In this document: positions 17,490 through 26,475 of the stretch, one piece after another
Position numbering within the stretch: position 1 is the stretch's first letter
Layout: each line of letters opens with the position of its first letter
DNA from: an uncultured Alphaproteobacteria bacterium
GTDB taxonomy: Bacteria; Pseudomonadota; Alphaproteobacteria; Rs-D84
NCBI GenBank assembly: GCA_934276735.1
Contig: CAKQTG010000002.1
Span: forward strand, 366,938 to 430,937
Direction of reading: 5' to 3'
DNA: 64,000 nt
Program-made: the position numbers and the translations under genes
Notes under the pieces: generated by a model
Told to the model about the DNA's origin: nothing
The model's input: only the letters and a program-made list of their open reading frames with translations
Databases searched by the model: none

Positions 17490-17834
17490 TATTTTTTTCA
17501 CCTTTGTTTCGTTGTTTTGTCTGTAATAACAATATAATTCATATGGGGATATTTCCGCTTATCCCCTTTTTATATGCAACCGTGTATAATTTGGGGCACC
17601 CAGCAGAACCCGCTGAAATCCAGGAAAAATTGATTTTTTAGGACATAAAAAGCGAATATTTTCTTAGAAAAAAATTTTTTCATAGGACATACATCCACCG
17701 AAAATCATGCTTTTTGTCATATTTTCTGCCCCGCACACCGATTCGTTTTTTCAAAAAAAGAACAACCCAACCGAATCGTTTTTTGGAAAAACATGGTGGA
17801 ATTTTATGATTGATTGGCATATACATATGTTATA
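17490..17834. other. A+T-rich intergenic region with short repeats
   Basis: 345 bases. A nine-base repeat TAGGACATA occurs at about 17639 and 17682, and related CGATTCGTTTTTT / CGAATCGTTTTTT words occur at about 17740 and 17772. No gene is seen. It carries the HTH promoter on one strand and a TATAAT just before the NERD gene on the other. Confidence 0.4.
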
Positions 17835-18575
17835 ATGCCAGACATGTATATTTTTGTTATTATAATTTGCATCATATTTATAATATCCATATTGTTACAG
17901 CTACGCCGACACAATAACAACACTCAACGGCAAAAACATACCGTTCACAATCAAAACTTGATAGTCAGTGTTACGGAGCCTGGTCGGGGGCCGTGGTCTG
18001 AACGCGACCTTGCCCTGGGATTATTAAAAATGGGATTCAAACCTGGGGCCATATTCCATGATTTGTATGTAAAGAAAACAAATGGCCAATATGCACAAAT
18101 TGATCTGGTTTTGGCCACACGTGTTGGACTAATTGTTTTTGAAGTAAAAGATTACAGCGGTTGGATTTTTGGCAACGGCACCCAGTCGCAATGGACCCAG
18201 GTGCTGGCCTATGGTCGTGAAAAATACCGTTTTTACAACCCTATACTGCAAAATGCAAAACACATCTCAGAACTGCGCAAACTTTCAAAACAGTTTGCAA
18301 AGCTGCCTATGTTTTCAGTAATTGTATTTTATGGGCCTTGTCACTTACGCGATATCAGCTTTGTTCCACGTAACACATATATTACAACCGCACACAAAGT
18401 CCCAGATGTCATAGATACAATACTTACCAATGCTCCGCTTGCTAATTATACAGACAAAATTGAAATAATACGCTTGCTGTCCCAAGCGGTCCGCGCAGGT
18501 GACACCACTGAATTCCGACAACACCACGCCGCCACTGTGCGTGATATACTGGGCAAAGATAGAATTTTTGACTAA
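17835..18575 (+). CDS. Membrane-anchored NERD-domain protein
   Basis: 246 residues. One N-terminal membrane helix (IFVIIICIIFIISILLQL) is followed by a NERD (nuclease-related) domain: GAIFHDLYV, AQIDLVLATRVGLIVFEVKDYSGWIFG and later WTQVL, FYNPILQNAKHI. The D...EVK pattern is that of restriction-endonuclease-fold nucleases. Substrate unknown. No clear ribosome site; ATG 17835 or 17844 are both possible. It may take part in defence, given its position next to decayed mobile DNA, but this is inference. Confidence 0.75.
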   Translation: MPDMYIFVIIICIIFIISILLQLRRHNNNTQRQKHTVHNQNLIVSVTEPGRGPWSERDLALGLLKMGFKPGAIFHDLYVKKTNGQYAQIDLVLATRVGLIVFEVKDYSGWIFGNGTQSQWTQVLAYGREKYRFYNPILQNAKHISELRKLSKQFAKLPMFSVIVFYGPCHLRDISFVPRNTYITTAHKVPDVIDTILTNAPLANYTDKIEIIRLLSQAVRAGDTTEFRQHHAATVRDILGKDRIFD

Positions 18576-18622
18576 TTACTATGCTTGGCCGTTCACCAAT
18601 TATTCAATCACAAGTTGTATTA

Positions 18623-18725
18623 CCCCGCCAAATTCCGCCATTTTTCACAAAATACAGCAATATAAATAACAGGGAATTATTTTCGCAAAACAGGGATTTT
18701 ACACCACACTATCAGGCAATATCAC
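18623..18725 (+). repeat. Dispersed AGGGAATT-type repeat, copy 1
   Basis: It contains ATAACAGGGAATTATTTTCG, then CAAAACAGGGATTTTA and a CAC-CA-CTATCAGG tail. The same order of words recurs at about 22219-22320 in the same orientation. A 115-codon ORF through it is a by-product of the repeat. No function is known to me. Confidence 0.7.
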
Positions 18726-18773
18726 AACAAGAAATAAGTGACTCAAAAATACAAAAAACGACAGAGAATTATA

Positions 18774-19020
18774 TTACAAATTCGGATTTAATTTGTACTT
18801 ACGTCCCTTGGTGTGACCGGTTGCAATCAGTACACTATTTGCCCCCAATGCCGCCAATAAATTCTTGGTCATTTCCGGTGATTTGCCGGTCAACAACTGG
18901 GCACGATAGTTGTCTATTTCACCATTAGTTTGTATAAATCCGATAATATTGGTCAAGAAATCCCGTTGAGTCTTGGTCAATAATTCGGTAATTTTTTCGG
19001 GAATTATTTCGGTAATATTT
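18774..19020 (-). pseudogene. Winged-helix C-terminal fragment (Fic / AlbA-type protein), decayed
   Basis: The product TKTQRDFLTNIIGFIQTNG...RAQLLTGKSPEMTKN, then LIATGHTKGRKYKL resembles the winged-helix tail of Fic-family or AlbA_2/RecG-like proteins. The catalytic part is missing, and upstream the frame runs antisense into a nucleoside-phosphorylase fragment. It is read as the 3' end of a broken gene. Confidence 0.5.
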
Positions 19021-19032
19021 GATAATTCATTT

Positions 19033-19395
19033 ATGGCACGCAAGATAGCAGACATAGAATTAACACAACAATTATCAAATGCATTAAGACAAAGAAACAA
19101 TGTCGTTCATAACGGAATTGTATGGTCTACGGACGGCCGTTGGAAAGAAACAGATGCCGCAATCGCAAGAAGAATAAGTGACGGAGCAATTGGTACAGAT
19201 ATGGAATCTAGCGCATTGTTTGCTTTTGGAATAGATAGAGAAACATCTGTGGTTTCAATATCTGTATTATCTGATGAAATACACAATTCTGAAGGGGATT
19301 ACAAAGGCCTTTCAGACAAGGATATCTGGTTTGGCAAAGTACTGCCAAAAATGACTGAGGCCTTTGAAACAATTATCAAAGTTGTGACAGAATAA
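19033..19395 (+). pseudogene. Nucleoside phosphorylase, C-terminal fragment
   Basis: About 120 residues corresponding to the second half of a purine/uridine-type nucleoside phosphorylase: NNVVHNGIVWSTDGRW and the substrate motif GTDMESSALFAFG, then SVVSISVLSDEIH with the catalytic-type Asp. The first half (phosphate site) is missing, and no ribosome binding site precedes the ATG at 19033. Probably a remnant, though a short domain protein cannot be excluded. Confidence 0.65.
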
Positions 19396-19407
19396 TTTTG
19401 TTATTCG

Positions 19408-21147
19408 TCACATACTTTCCTTTAAAGTACAACCAAGAGTTTCCAAACCGTTTGCAATCACATTCTTTAATGCGTTAACCATCAGCATATGGTTATCTGT
19501 TAACGTTTTTTCCTCTTCGTTTATCAGTTTAACACCGGCACCAGAAAACCACAGAGAATGAAATGCAGCGGCCACTTCTTCCAAATATTTTGTTAACAAA
19601 TTAGGGGCATTGTTTTTGCAAGCACTTTCTACAACAGCTGGATAATCCCCTAGCATTTTTATAAGTCTGCGTTCAATGTCACTGGCTGACAAAAAATCAT
19701 ATTGCTTTTGTAATAACGTATCTAAGCTACCCGGGAATATCGTATCATACTTTTTCAATACGGAACATGCACGAGCATAAGCATATTGCATATAATACAC
19801 CGGGTTGTCTTTAGATTGTTCTTTTGCTTTTTCTAAATCAAAAGTCATTTGAGTATCAGGACTTTTTATAACCATAAACAATCTTAAAACATCCGCATCA
19901 ATTTCTTCCAGGACATCTTCTATCATCACGAAATTGCCAGCACGTTTAGACATTTTAAATGGTTTGCCATCTTTTTCCAAATTAACAATTTGACACAACA
20001 CAACATCCAAAGTTGCTTTGTTGTTTGTGACAGCCCCTAATGCGGCTTTAATACGTTTAACATATCCACCATGATCCGCACCCCACACATTAATTTGTTT
20101 TTTGAAACCACGATTAAATTTATTTAGATGATATGCAATATCAGAAGCAAAATAAGTAGTTTCACCATTTGAACGAGCAATCACGCGATCTGAAACGTCA
20201 CCAAATTGTGTAGATTTAAATAATAATTGTTCTGTTGGCACCCAATCTTCATCGGCTTCACCTAAAGGCTTTGGTAATGTTCCTTTATATAACAGGCCCT
20301 GACTTTGCATATAATCTAAAGTTTTTGCGACCTGTTGAGATTCTACCAATTCACGTTCAGATGTAAACACATCAAATTCAATTCCTATCTTGCGTAAACT
20401 GTCTTTGATTAAAACCATCATCGCAGCGGAAGCAATCTTTTTGAAATACGGGACATATTCATCTTCGGTTGCAGATAACCATTTATCGCCATCTTTGTCT
20501 TTTATATCTTTGGCAACAGGAATTAAGTAATCCCCAGGATATGCGCCTTCGGGTAAAGATTCGCCATCGTGCAACCCAAACAGTTCTTGATAGCGCCAAA
20601 ATACAGAATGCGCCAAAACATCAACCTGATGTCCGTAATCATTTATATAGTATTCTTTGGTAACATCAAACCCATTTTTCTTCAACAATCTCGCCAAAAT
20701 ATCACCTAAAATTGCACCCCTGGCATGACCGATATGCACCGGCCCAGTCGGATTAGCAGACAAAAATTCAACATTAATTTTTTCGTTGTTGCCTATGTCA
20801 GAATTCCCATATTCTTGCGGATTTGTTAAGATAGTTTTTAATAAGTTTTCCCACAATTTGCCAGAAACATTCATGTTTATAAAACCTGGGCCAGCAACAG
20901 AAACTTCCGTTATTTCTGGGATTTCTTTGATATATGAACAAAGCAAATCTGCGATTTCACGCGGATTTTTCTTTAAATCTCTAGATAAAACCATGGCAAC
21001 ATTTGTGGAAAAATCGCCAAAATCACGATTTTTAGGAACTTCTACAACAATATTATTCCAACTGTTTGACCCTAAAACAGTTTGTAATTCAGGTACAGTT
21101 TGTAATTTGTCTTTTATTTTTTCAGAAATTAATTTGTAAACATTCAT
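19408..21147 (-). CDS. argS: Arginyl-tRNA synthetase
   Basis: 579 residues, full length. It has the N-terminal additional domain, the class I HIGH motif (GPVHIGHARGAILGD), a KMSK-type loop (FKMSKRAGNFV), and the all-helical anticodon domain (DNPVYYMQYAYARACSVLKK). It charges tRNA-Arg. Codon use is clearly more A+T-rich than in flanking core genes, and it lies among decayed genes in the accessory segment, so it may be acquired or a second copy. Nothing in the active site looks broken. Confidence 0.95.
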   Translation of the reverse strand: MNVYKLISEKIKDKLQTVPELQTVLGSNSWNNIVVEVPKNRDFGDFSTNVAMVLSRDLKKNPREIADLLCSYIKEIPEITEVSVAGPGFINMNVSGKLWENLLKTILTNPQEYGNSDIGNNEKINVEFLSANPTGPVHIGHARGAILGDILARLLKKNGFDVTKEYYINDYGHQVDVLAHSVFWRYQELFGLHDGESLPEGAYPGDYLIPVAKDIKDKDGDKWLSATEDEYVPYFKKIASAAMMVLIKDSLRKIGIEFDVFTSERELVESQQVAKTLDYMQSQGLLYKGTLPKPLGEADEDWVPTEQLLFKSTQFGDVSDRVIARSNGETTYFASDIAYHLNKFNRGFKKQINVWGADHGGYVKRIKAALGAVTNNKATLDVVLCQIVNLEKDGKPFKMSKRAGNFVMIEDVLEEIDADVLRLFMVIKSPDTQMTFDLEKAKEQSKDNPVYYMQYAYARACSVLKKYDTIFPGSLDTLLQKQYDFLSASDIERRLIKMLGDYPAVVESACKNNAPNLLTKYLEEVAAAFHSLWFSGAGVKLINEEEKTLTDNHMLMVNALKNVIANGLETLGCTLKESM

Positions 21148-21214
21148 ATCAAACCCTGCATGGTTATATTAAAGCCAGGTGTCTGTGAAATGATAATCGT
21201 ATTATTTTTTATTT

Positions 21215-21571
21215 TCAACAAATTTCTTTATCTGGTATTCGACCAAATCGTTTTAAATAATCGTCTATATCGTTTGCTGGGGTTGGGTTTGGCATAACCA
21301 CATCGGTTTCCACGGCTTTTGTTTTTTTATTTAATTGTTCTTCAATTGCATTACATAAATCGACATAATATATATCTTTGATACATGAAAAATTGTCTTT
21401 ACATTGCACAAGATACGGGAACGCTTCATTTAATCCACATTTTTTGCATGACGAAGATTTAGTAAATACGTTAATATTACATGCATAATTTTCCAAATGT
21501 AATGGTTCTGCATACGAAAAGCCAACGACAGCTCTGCAATCTACCGCTCTGGCCAGATGCGTTGCGACCAT
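21215..21571 (-). pseudogene. Glycosyltransferase family 9 C-terminal fragment
   Basis: 118 residues resembling the end of an ADP-heptose:LPS heptosyltransferase-like protein: ATHLARAVDCRAVVGFSYAEP, LHLENYACNINVF, then a cysteine cluster SSSCKKCGLN...C. The N-terminal acceptor domain and most of the donor domain are missing. Homology stops abruptly at about 21571, where a serine-recombinase fragment starts on the other strand, suggesting an insertion breakpoint. Confidence 0.55.
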
Positions 21572-21588
21572 TTATTCGCACGGACTAT

Positions 21589-21960
21589 ATAAACACACAA
21601 TCCAATAAAACAGATTTTATCCAGAATAATGGCGAGATAATTTTAACCCGCAAAATAGTTATAAACCGCCACGGCGACACCAATAAATATTCATTACCAC
21701 ACAAAAGCCTGATGACCAAAACCGACAATAACAACCTGATTGTGCGGGCATTTACGACCGCATGGAAATACCGCACTACATACGAACAATCGAGCGATTT
21801 GGGCCAGGTTGTGAAATCCGAACACACATCATGGCGCAGTCTGTATCGCTATCTGAATCTGGCCTATATGCACCCAGAAAAAGTGAACAATATTCTGTCC
21901 GGTAAAGAGTCATACAGTATGGACGAACTGTTTGCCATTGCACCGAAAAATCAGATTTAA
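21589..21960 (+). pseudogene. Serine recombinase C-terminal fragment
   Basis: The reading frame NLIVRAFTTAWKYRTTYEQS, VKSEHTSWRSLYRYLNLAYMHPEKVNNILSG resembles the tail of large serine recombinases of alphaproteobacteria, where a helix-turn-helix is followed by LxLLxPDIVEAILDG. No resolvase catalytic domain is present. It is a relic of an integrase or excisionase of the accessory segment. Confidence 0.5.
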
Positions 21961-22060
21961 CCCCAAAACCACTGCCAGGCCGAAAAAGCCCAAAGTATAG
22001 AACGCCATGTTTAGTTGCCGATTTTTGAAAAATATCACTATACCGTGGGTGAGTTGCATC

Positions 22061-22090
22061 AAAAAATCCCCGATTTGTCGGGGCTTTGCG
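22061..22090 (-). terminator. Hairpin, possible terminator
   Basis: CCCCGA-TTTG-TCGGGG stem with an A run on the left, thus a T run on the minus strand. It lies about 290 bases after the Hsp70-like gene on that strand and could end its transcript. Confidence 0.55.
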
Positions 22091-22162
22091 GACGATATAT
22101 TTATATTACAAAAACATATCAGATTCCTGGCGGTGTGGCAAGATTCTACGGTCCCGCCCATA

Positions 22163-22320
22163 CTAAATACAGGGATTATTAGGGAATTTTTGAAATTTCG
22201 GCGCCCAGATTTTCGGCCGCCGCGCCAAATTTCCGCGACTTTTACAAAATCCCCCACAAAAATAACAGGGAATTTAATTTCACAAAACAGGGATTTTATC
22301 AGCACACATCAGGGAACAAC
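22163..22320 (+). repeat. Dispersed AGGGAATT-type repeat, copy 2 (extended)
   Basis: An extra AAATACAGGGATTATTAGGG precedes the shared block ATAACAGGGAATTTAATTTC, CAAAACAGGGATTTTAT, CACATCAGG. The shared part corresponds to 18623-18725. Lies just after the recombinase fragment. Confidence 0.7.
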
Positions 22321-22374
22321 CACACTCCGCCCCCGTCAAGGTATATAGACTAACCATACAAGTGCTAAAACCGT

Positions 22375-23661
22375 TTATTTTTGCCGTATGTTTTGCTGTA
22401 AATAGCGACGCATACTGTCGTACGCCAGTCCCAGTCCGACACTGGCCATTTTATTTGATGCAGAAATTTCAGCATTTGGGAAATAAGACTGCATAACACG
22501 GCTGACATACGGTATTTCCGTTGAACCACCCGTCAGAATAACCAATTCTATATCTGTGTTTTTTATACCCGCGCGTGCAATACATTCCTGAACCGCCGCT
22601 TCTATCTTTTTCATGTCTGGTTGGATTGCGGCCTCAAACACATCACGTGTGGTATCTATTGTCGGCGCATCCGACAAAAAGTCCAAACGCATACGAACCG
22701 CTGATTGGCCCGACAAGGTCATTTTTGCCAGTTCCACATAATCCAGATTTTTATGCCCCAGACGCTTTTCAATTATTTCATATAAGCGTTTAACCTTTTC
22801 CCGTTCTAATCCCCATACGGTGTATCCACGAACCATATTCAGTGTTTTGTAATTATAAACTTCGTTCACATGACTCCAAGTAGCCAGACTGAAATAAGGT
22901 TTGGTCGGTAACGCAATCGTTTTATCATATATTTTATATTCCGTCCCCATTCCAAAACATGGCATAAATGCTTTTAATGCTAGCGCTTTATCAAAATCAT
23001 TTCCGCCGATGCGTACACCAGTATTTGCCAAAACGTCATCCGTTCGGTCCGAACTGACCGCACGCGTCGGCGACAGGCGAATAACCGTAAAGTCCGATGT
23101 ACCACCACCAATATCCGCGACAAATGCTAATTTTTCTGATTTTAACCCCTGTTCATGCGCGAATGCAGCCGCAATCGGTTCATACTGAAACGAAACATCT
23201 TTGAACCCCACCGCGCGCGCTATTCTTTCCAGTTCATCTTGGGCACGAGCATCGCCGGCCGGGTCATTATCACGAAAGTGAACCGGGCGCCCCATAACAA
23301 CCGCCTCAACAGATTCACCGGCAGCGGCATCTATTTTCTTTTTAAGGTGTTGCAGAAAGTGTCCAATAATCGCCTCGAACTTAACGGGGCGACCGTTAAT
23401 TATGGTACCGCCGCGCATTATGTCACTGCCCAAAATGCGCTTTATGCTGCGCATAAAACGACCGTCAAGGTCGCCATCTGTATATTTTTGTTGTGCATCA
23501 CGGCCGAAATAAACCGCAGATGACCGATCTGGGAAAAACAATGCTGTCGGGATTGTATCGTGTCCACCTTCTAAATCAACCATACGTGGCGTGCCACCAT
23601 CAGAAATCGCAGCAGCAGAATTAGTTGTCCCAAAATCAATCCCTGCAACATATTTAGCCAT
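22375..23661 (-). CDS. Hsp70-family ATPase, YegD-like
   Basis: 428 residues, i.e. actin-like ATPase domain only, without the DnaK substrate-binding domain. Phosphate-1 is AGIDFGTTNSAAAI, phosphate-2 is VADIGGGTSDFTVI, and the adenosine motif is LVILTGGSTEIPYV. This length and layout match YegD-type chaperone homologues of unknown client. Its start has AAGAGGTG upstream. Base use is closer to core genes than to its A+T-rich neighbours. It is divergent from the thymidylate-kinase-like gene. Confidence 0.85.
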   Translation of the reverse strand: MAKYVAGIDFGTTNSAAAISDGGTPRMVDLEGGHDTIPTALFFPDRSSAVYFGRDAQQKYTDGDLDGRFMRSIKRILGSDIMRGGTIINGRPVKFEAIIGHFLQHLKKKIDAAAGESVEAVVMGRPVHFRDNDPAGDARAQDELERIARAVGFKDVSFQYEPIAAAFAHEQGLKSEKLAFVADIGGGTSDFTVIRLSPTRAVSSDRTDDVLANTGVRIGGNDFDKALALKAFMPCFGMGTEYKIYDKTIALPTKPYFSLATWSHVNEVYNYKTLNMVRGYTVWGLEREKVKRLYEIIEKRLGHKNLDYVELAKMTLSGQSAVRMRLDFLSDAPTIDTTRDVFEAAIQPDMKKIEAAVQECIARAGIKNTDIELVILTGGSTEIPYVSRVMQSYFPNAEISASNKMASVGLGLAYDSMRRYLQQNIRQK

Positions 23662-23728
23662 AAAAGCACCTCTTTTTACTTGAAAAGTTTATAACAAACT
23701 GCTTAAATGTCAAGCGCAGGGTTATACT

Positions 23729-24340
23729 ATGTTTATTGTAATCGAGGGTGGTGATGCCGCTGGCAAAACCACATTGATGAACGGACTCAAACAAACAATC
23801 CAACAAAATGGACTGGGGAGTTTGTCGCCACAAAACACTCATTTTTTCAAATCACCAACCGCCCCATTTGCCCCCGTATGGAAGGATTTAATCAAAACAT
23901 CCAGCCCACTAACTCGATTTTATTTATTCCGTTCTATTGCACAAAACGATGTTGATGTTGCAAAAAAACTTTTAGAAAACGGACAGCACGTTATTCTTGA
24001 ACGGTATTTTTTATCCAGCGAAGCGTTTAATTGGGCATTAGATGAGAAAAACAATGTTACAGATCCAAATATACGTTCCGAAAACCACGTTAATTATTAT
24101 GGATTGCTAAAGCCTGACTTAGGCTTCTTTTTGGATACATCTGACAAAAACCGCGAACAAAGATTACAACAAAAAGAAAAACGATCAGATTGGGAAAATC
24201 GCGATTTTCAGACCATATTCAACCAAAAGCTTAGAGAACTGGCCCAGCGCGACAATTGGATTTTTGTAGATACAGATAAAATGAATATCACAGAGGTATT
24301 ACAATTTGTATCAGCCAGGATTATACAATATCAACGCTGA
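23729..24340 (+). CDS. Thymidylate-kinase-like nucleotide kinase
   Basis: 203 residues. The P-loop EGGDAAGKTT is at residues 6-15 and the nucleoside motif ERYFLSSEAF replaces the usual DRY of Tmk. LxPDLGFFLD and the basic LID region QRLQQKEKRS follow. It could phosphorylate dTMP or a related nucleoside monophosphate. Because it is A+T-rich and faces the deaminase gene with a ten-base tail overlap, it may belong with the radical SAM operon rather than being the housekeeping Tmk. This is inference. Confidence 0.8.
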   Translation: MFIVIEGGDAAGKTTLMNGLKQTIQQNGLGSLSPQNTHFFKSPTAPFAPVWKDLIKTSSPLTRFYLFRSIAQNDVDVAKKLLENGQHVILERYFLSSEAFNWALDEKNNVTDPNIRSENHVNYYGLLKPDLGFFLDTSDKNREQRLQQKEKRSDWENRDFQTIFNQKLRELAQRDNWIFVDTDKMNITEVLQFVSARIIQYQR

Positions 24341-25287
24341 CGCCAATTATTGAAAAACAATGGATCATCACGATTGATTGTATATTCAACCCCGCATTTT
24401 TTTAACACATCTAATCTATTACTATCAATACGTTTGACGGGCGTTAACAGCACATTCGATTCAGGGCATAGATCAAACCTGGTATGCCCCGAAAATAGTT
24501 TTAATATCTTTTGCCTTGTGTCATTTGACCATAAATATGTTCCATGACCAATATTATCCAGTTGCAATTTTGATAAATTAACAAAATATTCGTCATAAAG
24601 TTCGTCTTGCGTAGTTCCTGTAATTATTTCACCCGCATGCAATCCGACAGTCGTTTTTAAGCCAAAGGTTTTACTTATTTCTATTATTTCAGACAAAACA
24701 CACAAATTAGATTCTAGTATGTTTTTATCAGGATATTCATATCCAGAAATATCAAAACCAACGCAACGCGATTTAAATGGCTCTTGTTGTAATAATTTGC
24801 AAATATCAGACAACAATTTATACGAATAATTTTTTAATTCTCCAGATTGCGTACGAATAAAGGTTATACAAATTTTACCTTTTGCGGCTTTATGCAACTT
24901 TTCTACGTCTTCAAAACCGTGAATCATCCCTATGTAACGCTTATATGTATTGTCTATGGTTATGTCAGGACCTGCAATAATTGTGTATTCTGATATTCCA
25001 AAACGCGCCAAATTAAGAGCCAACTCACGTGTTGCCAGACGGTATGTTTGATATATTTCATTTGTATTTTTTGGTTTTGTAACAGATTGCACCAGCGAAT
25101 ACATTTCATTAAACTTTTGTTGATTTAATTTATAATCGTTGTCAAACATACTAACAAAAGTATAGGACAAATCATCAGGCGACAGAATAGAATACTTATC
25201 TAAAAACGCCTGATTTGACTCTTGTAATTTTCTGTACACGTATGTAGGCGATAAAGAACCTGTAAAATGTAAATGTTTGTCTATCAT
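24331..25287 (-). CDS. Adenosine/AMP deaminase-family hydrolase
   Basis: 318 residues with every catalytic landmark of the deaminase TIM barrel: H5 and H7 in DKHLHFTGS (zinc), H217 and E220 in GLHAGE, H248 in NIGHG, the CPESN loop at 274-278, and D307-D308 in INRDDP. So it should be an active zinc deaminase of a purine-like nucleoside or nucleotide. It is shorter and quite divergent, so the substrate may be unusual. Last gene of the operon; its start overlaps the SPASM gene stop by ATGA. Confidence 0.8.
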   Translation of the reverse strand: MIDKHLHFTGSLSPTYVYRKLQESNQAFLDKYSILSPDDLSYTFVSMFDNDYKLNQQKFNEMYSLVQSVTKPKNTNEIYQTYRLATRELALNLARFGISEYTIIAGPDITIDNTYKRYIGMIHGFEDVEKLHKAAKGKICITFIRTQSGELKNYSYKLLSDICKLLQQEPFKSRCVGFDISGYEYPDKNILESNLCVLSEIIEISKTFGLKTTVGLHAGEIITGTTQDELYDEYFVNLSKLQLDNIGHGTYLWSNDTRQKILKLFSGHTRFDLCPESNVLLTPVKRIDSNRLDVLKKCGVEYTINRDDPLFFNNWRQR

Positions 25288-26474
25288 TTAACTTTACCAA
25301 TCCAAGTACACAGATAGTCCATATGAACCAATCTTGGTGTGTTTACCATATTTTGTTCTTGCGGGAATTCATGCTGATAGTCCTTGGGACAATATGGATC
25401 CTTGCACAAAAATGACTTATTACCTGTTTGTACCGCATTAAACAGATAAGATCTGGCCGCACATCCACCACCACACACATCTACTTTTTCACACCCCGCG
25501 CATCCACGTAACATTTCTGGATTTGCATTTCGTTGCCTAAACACCTTAAATTCATCTGAATTTATAATGTCTGATAATTCATGTATTAACAGGTCTTGTG
25601 AAGATTTGTAATCATGCATATAAACACACGGCGAAACAAAAATTTTTCCATCTGGCGTAATAGAGTGAATCCTGAAACTGGATATTCCACATGGACAACG
25701 TTTTGAATTTTTTTGTCCTGTCACTGTTCTCAACACACTTTCACCATTTTCTACATTATCACAGTGTTGCATCAAATACTGAAACCCATCATAAAACTGT
25801 TTAATAGACATAACGTATTTCATTTGCACAGAATTTAAGGGTTTCATCGTATTGATACGAACAAAGGCATCGTATTTCTTGCATAATTCTATTAGCGCTG
25901 ACAAGTGTCTTTCTGTGAAATTCCAATTCATACCAGCCATAATGACACTGTGCGGCTTTCCAGTTTGCTTGCAAATATCTAAACATTGAATGGCATCATC
26001 ATATAAGTCATCGCCACGATTGGCATTATGTTCTTCTTTGAATGGCGAATCCAAACTTATATCAAAATCATTTATTTTGTCATAAATATCAGGGCAATAT
26101 TTATACAAATATAATAATGTATCCCCACTGGTGGTAATTCCCGCCGACAACCCATAAGAATCCAAACGTTCTATTATATACGGCAACAGAGAATCTTTAA
26201 CATTTGGGCCGTTCGTAAAGATTGGCTCGTTTCCGCCAAGATTTATCGTTTCGACATTGTTCTTAGCCAATTGTTCTACTATTCTATCTACGATTTCGGG
26301 CGTCATATTAGCACCAGGACGGCGGGCAGACATAGAATAACAATGCTTGCACTTATGCGGACAATAATTTCCCAGTGTCCAACCAACATTTTTTATTACC
26401 GATGGGGTCTCTGGGGCGTTGCCAAATTCGGTAACAGGACCACGTACCTTGTAATGTTCAGTTGAGTTATACAT
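25284..26474 (-). CDS. Radical SAM / SPASM-domain protein
   Basis: 396 residues. Radical SAM cluster C38, C42, C45 in NYCPHKCKHCYS; a GGNEP motif for SAM; and a C-terminal SPASM-type cysteine set (RCPCGISSFRI, VSPCVYMHDY, CAGCEKVDVCGGGCAARS, CKDPYC) that would hold extra iron-sulphur clusters. SPASM enzymes mature peptides or proteins, or act on small molecules. One base separates it from the B12-radical SAM gene, and it overlaps the deaminase start. The exact subfamily is not recognised. Confidence 0.85.
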   Translation of the reverse strand: MYNSTEHYKVRGPVTEFGNAPETPSVIKNVGWTLGNYCPHKCKHCYSMSARRPGANMTPEIVDRIVEQLAKNNVETINLGGNEPIFTNGPNVKDSLLPYIIERLDSYGLSAGITTSGDTLLYLYKYCPDIYDKINDFDISLDSPFKEEHNANRGDDLYDDAIQCLDICKQTGKPHSVIMAGMNWNFTERHLSALIELCKKYDAFVRINTMKPLNSVQMKYVMSIKQFYDGFQYLMQHCDNVENGESVLRTVTGQKNSKRCPCGISSFRIHSITPDGKIFVSPCVYMHDYKSSQDLLIHELSDIINSDEFKVFRQRNANPEMLRGCAGCEKVDVCGGGCAARSYLFNAVQTGNKSFLCKDPYCPKDYQHEFPQEQNMVNTPRLVHMDYLCTWIGKVK

Positions 26475-26475
26475 A

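Noticed and set aside
18581..18928. 115-codon plus-strand ORF
   Set aside because: It is the translation of the AGGGAATT repeat; the second copy gives a similar peptide by repeat identity, not by coding constraint.
25284..26474. Prokaryotic viperin
   Set aside because: The presence of kinase and deaminase genes suggested it, but the protein has a SPASM-type C-terminal cysteine set and lacks viperin motifs.
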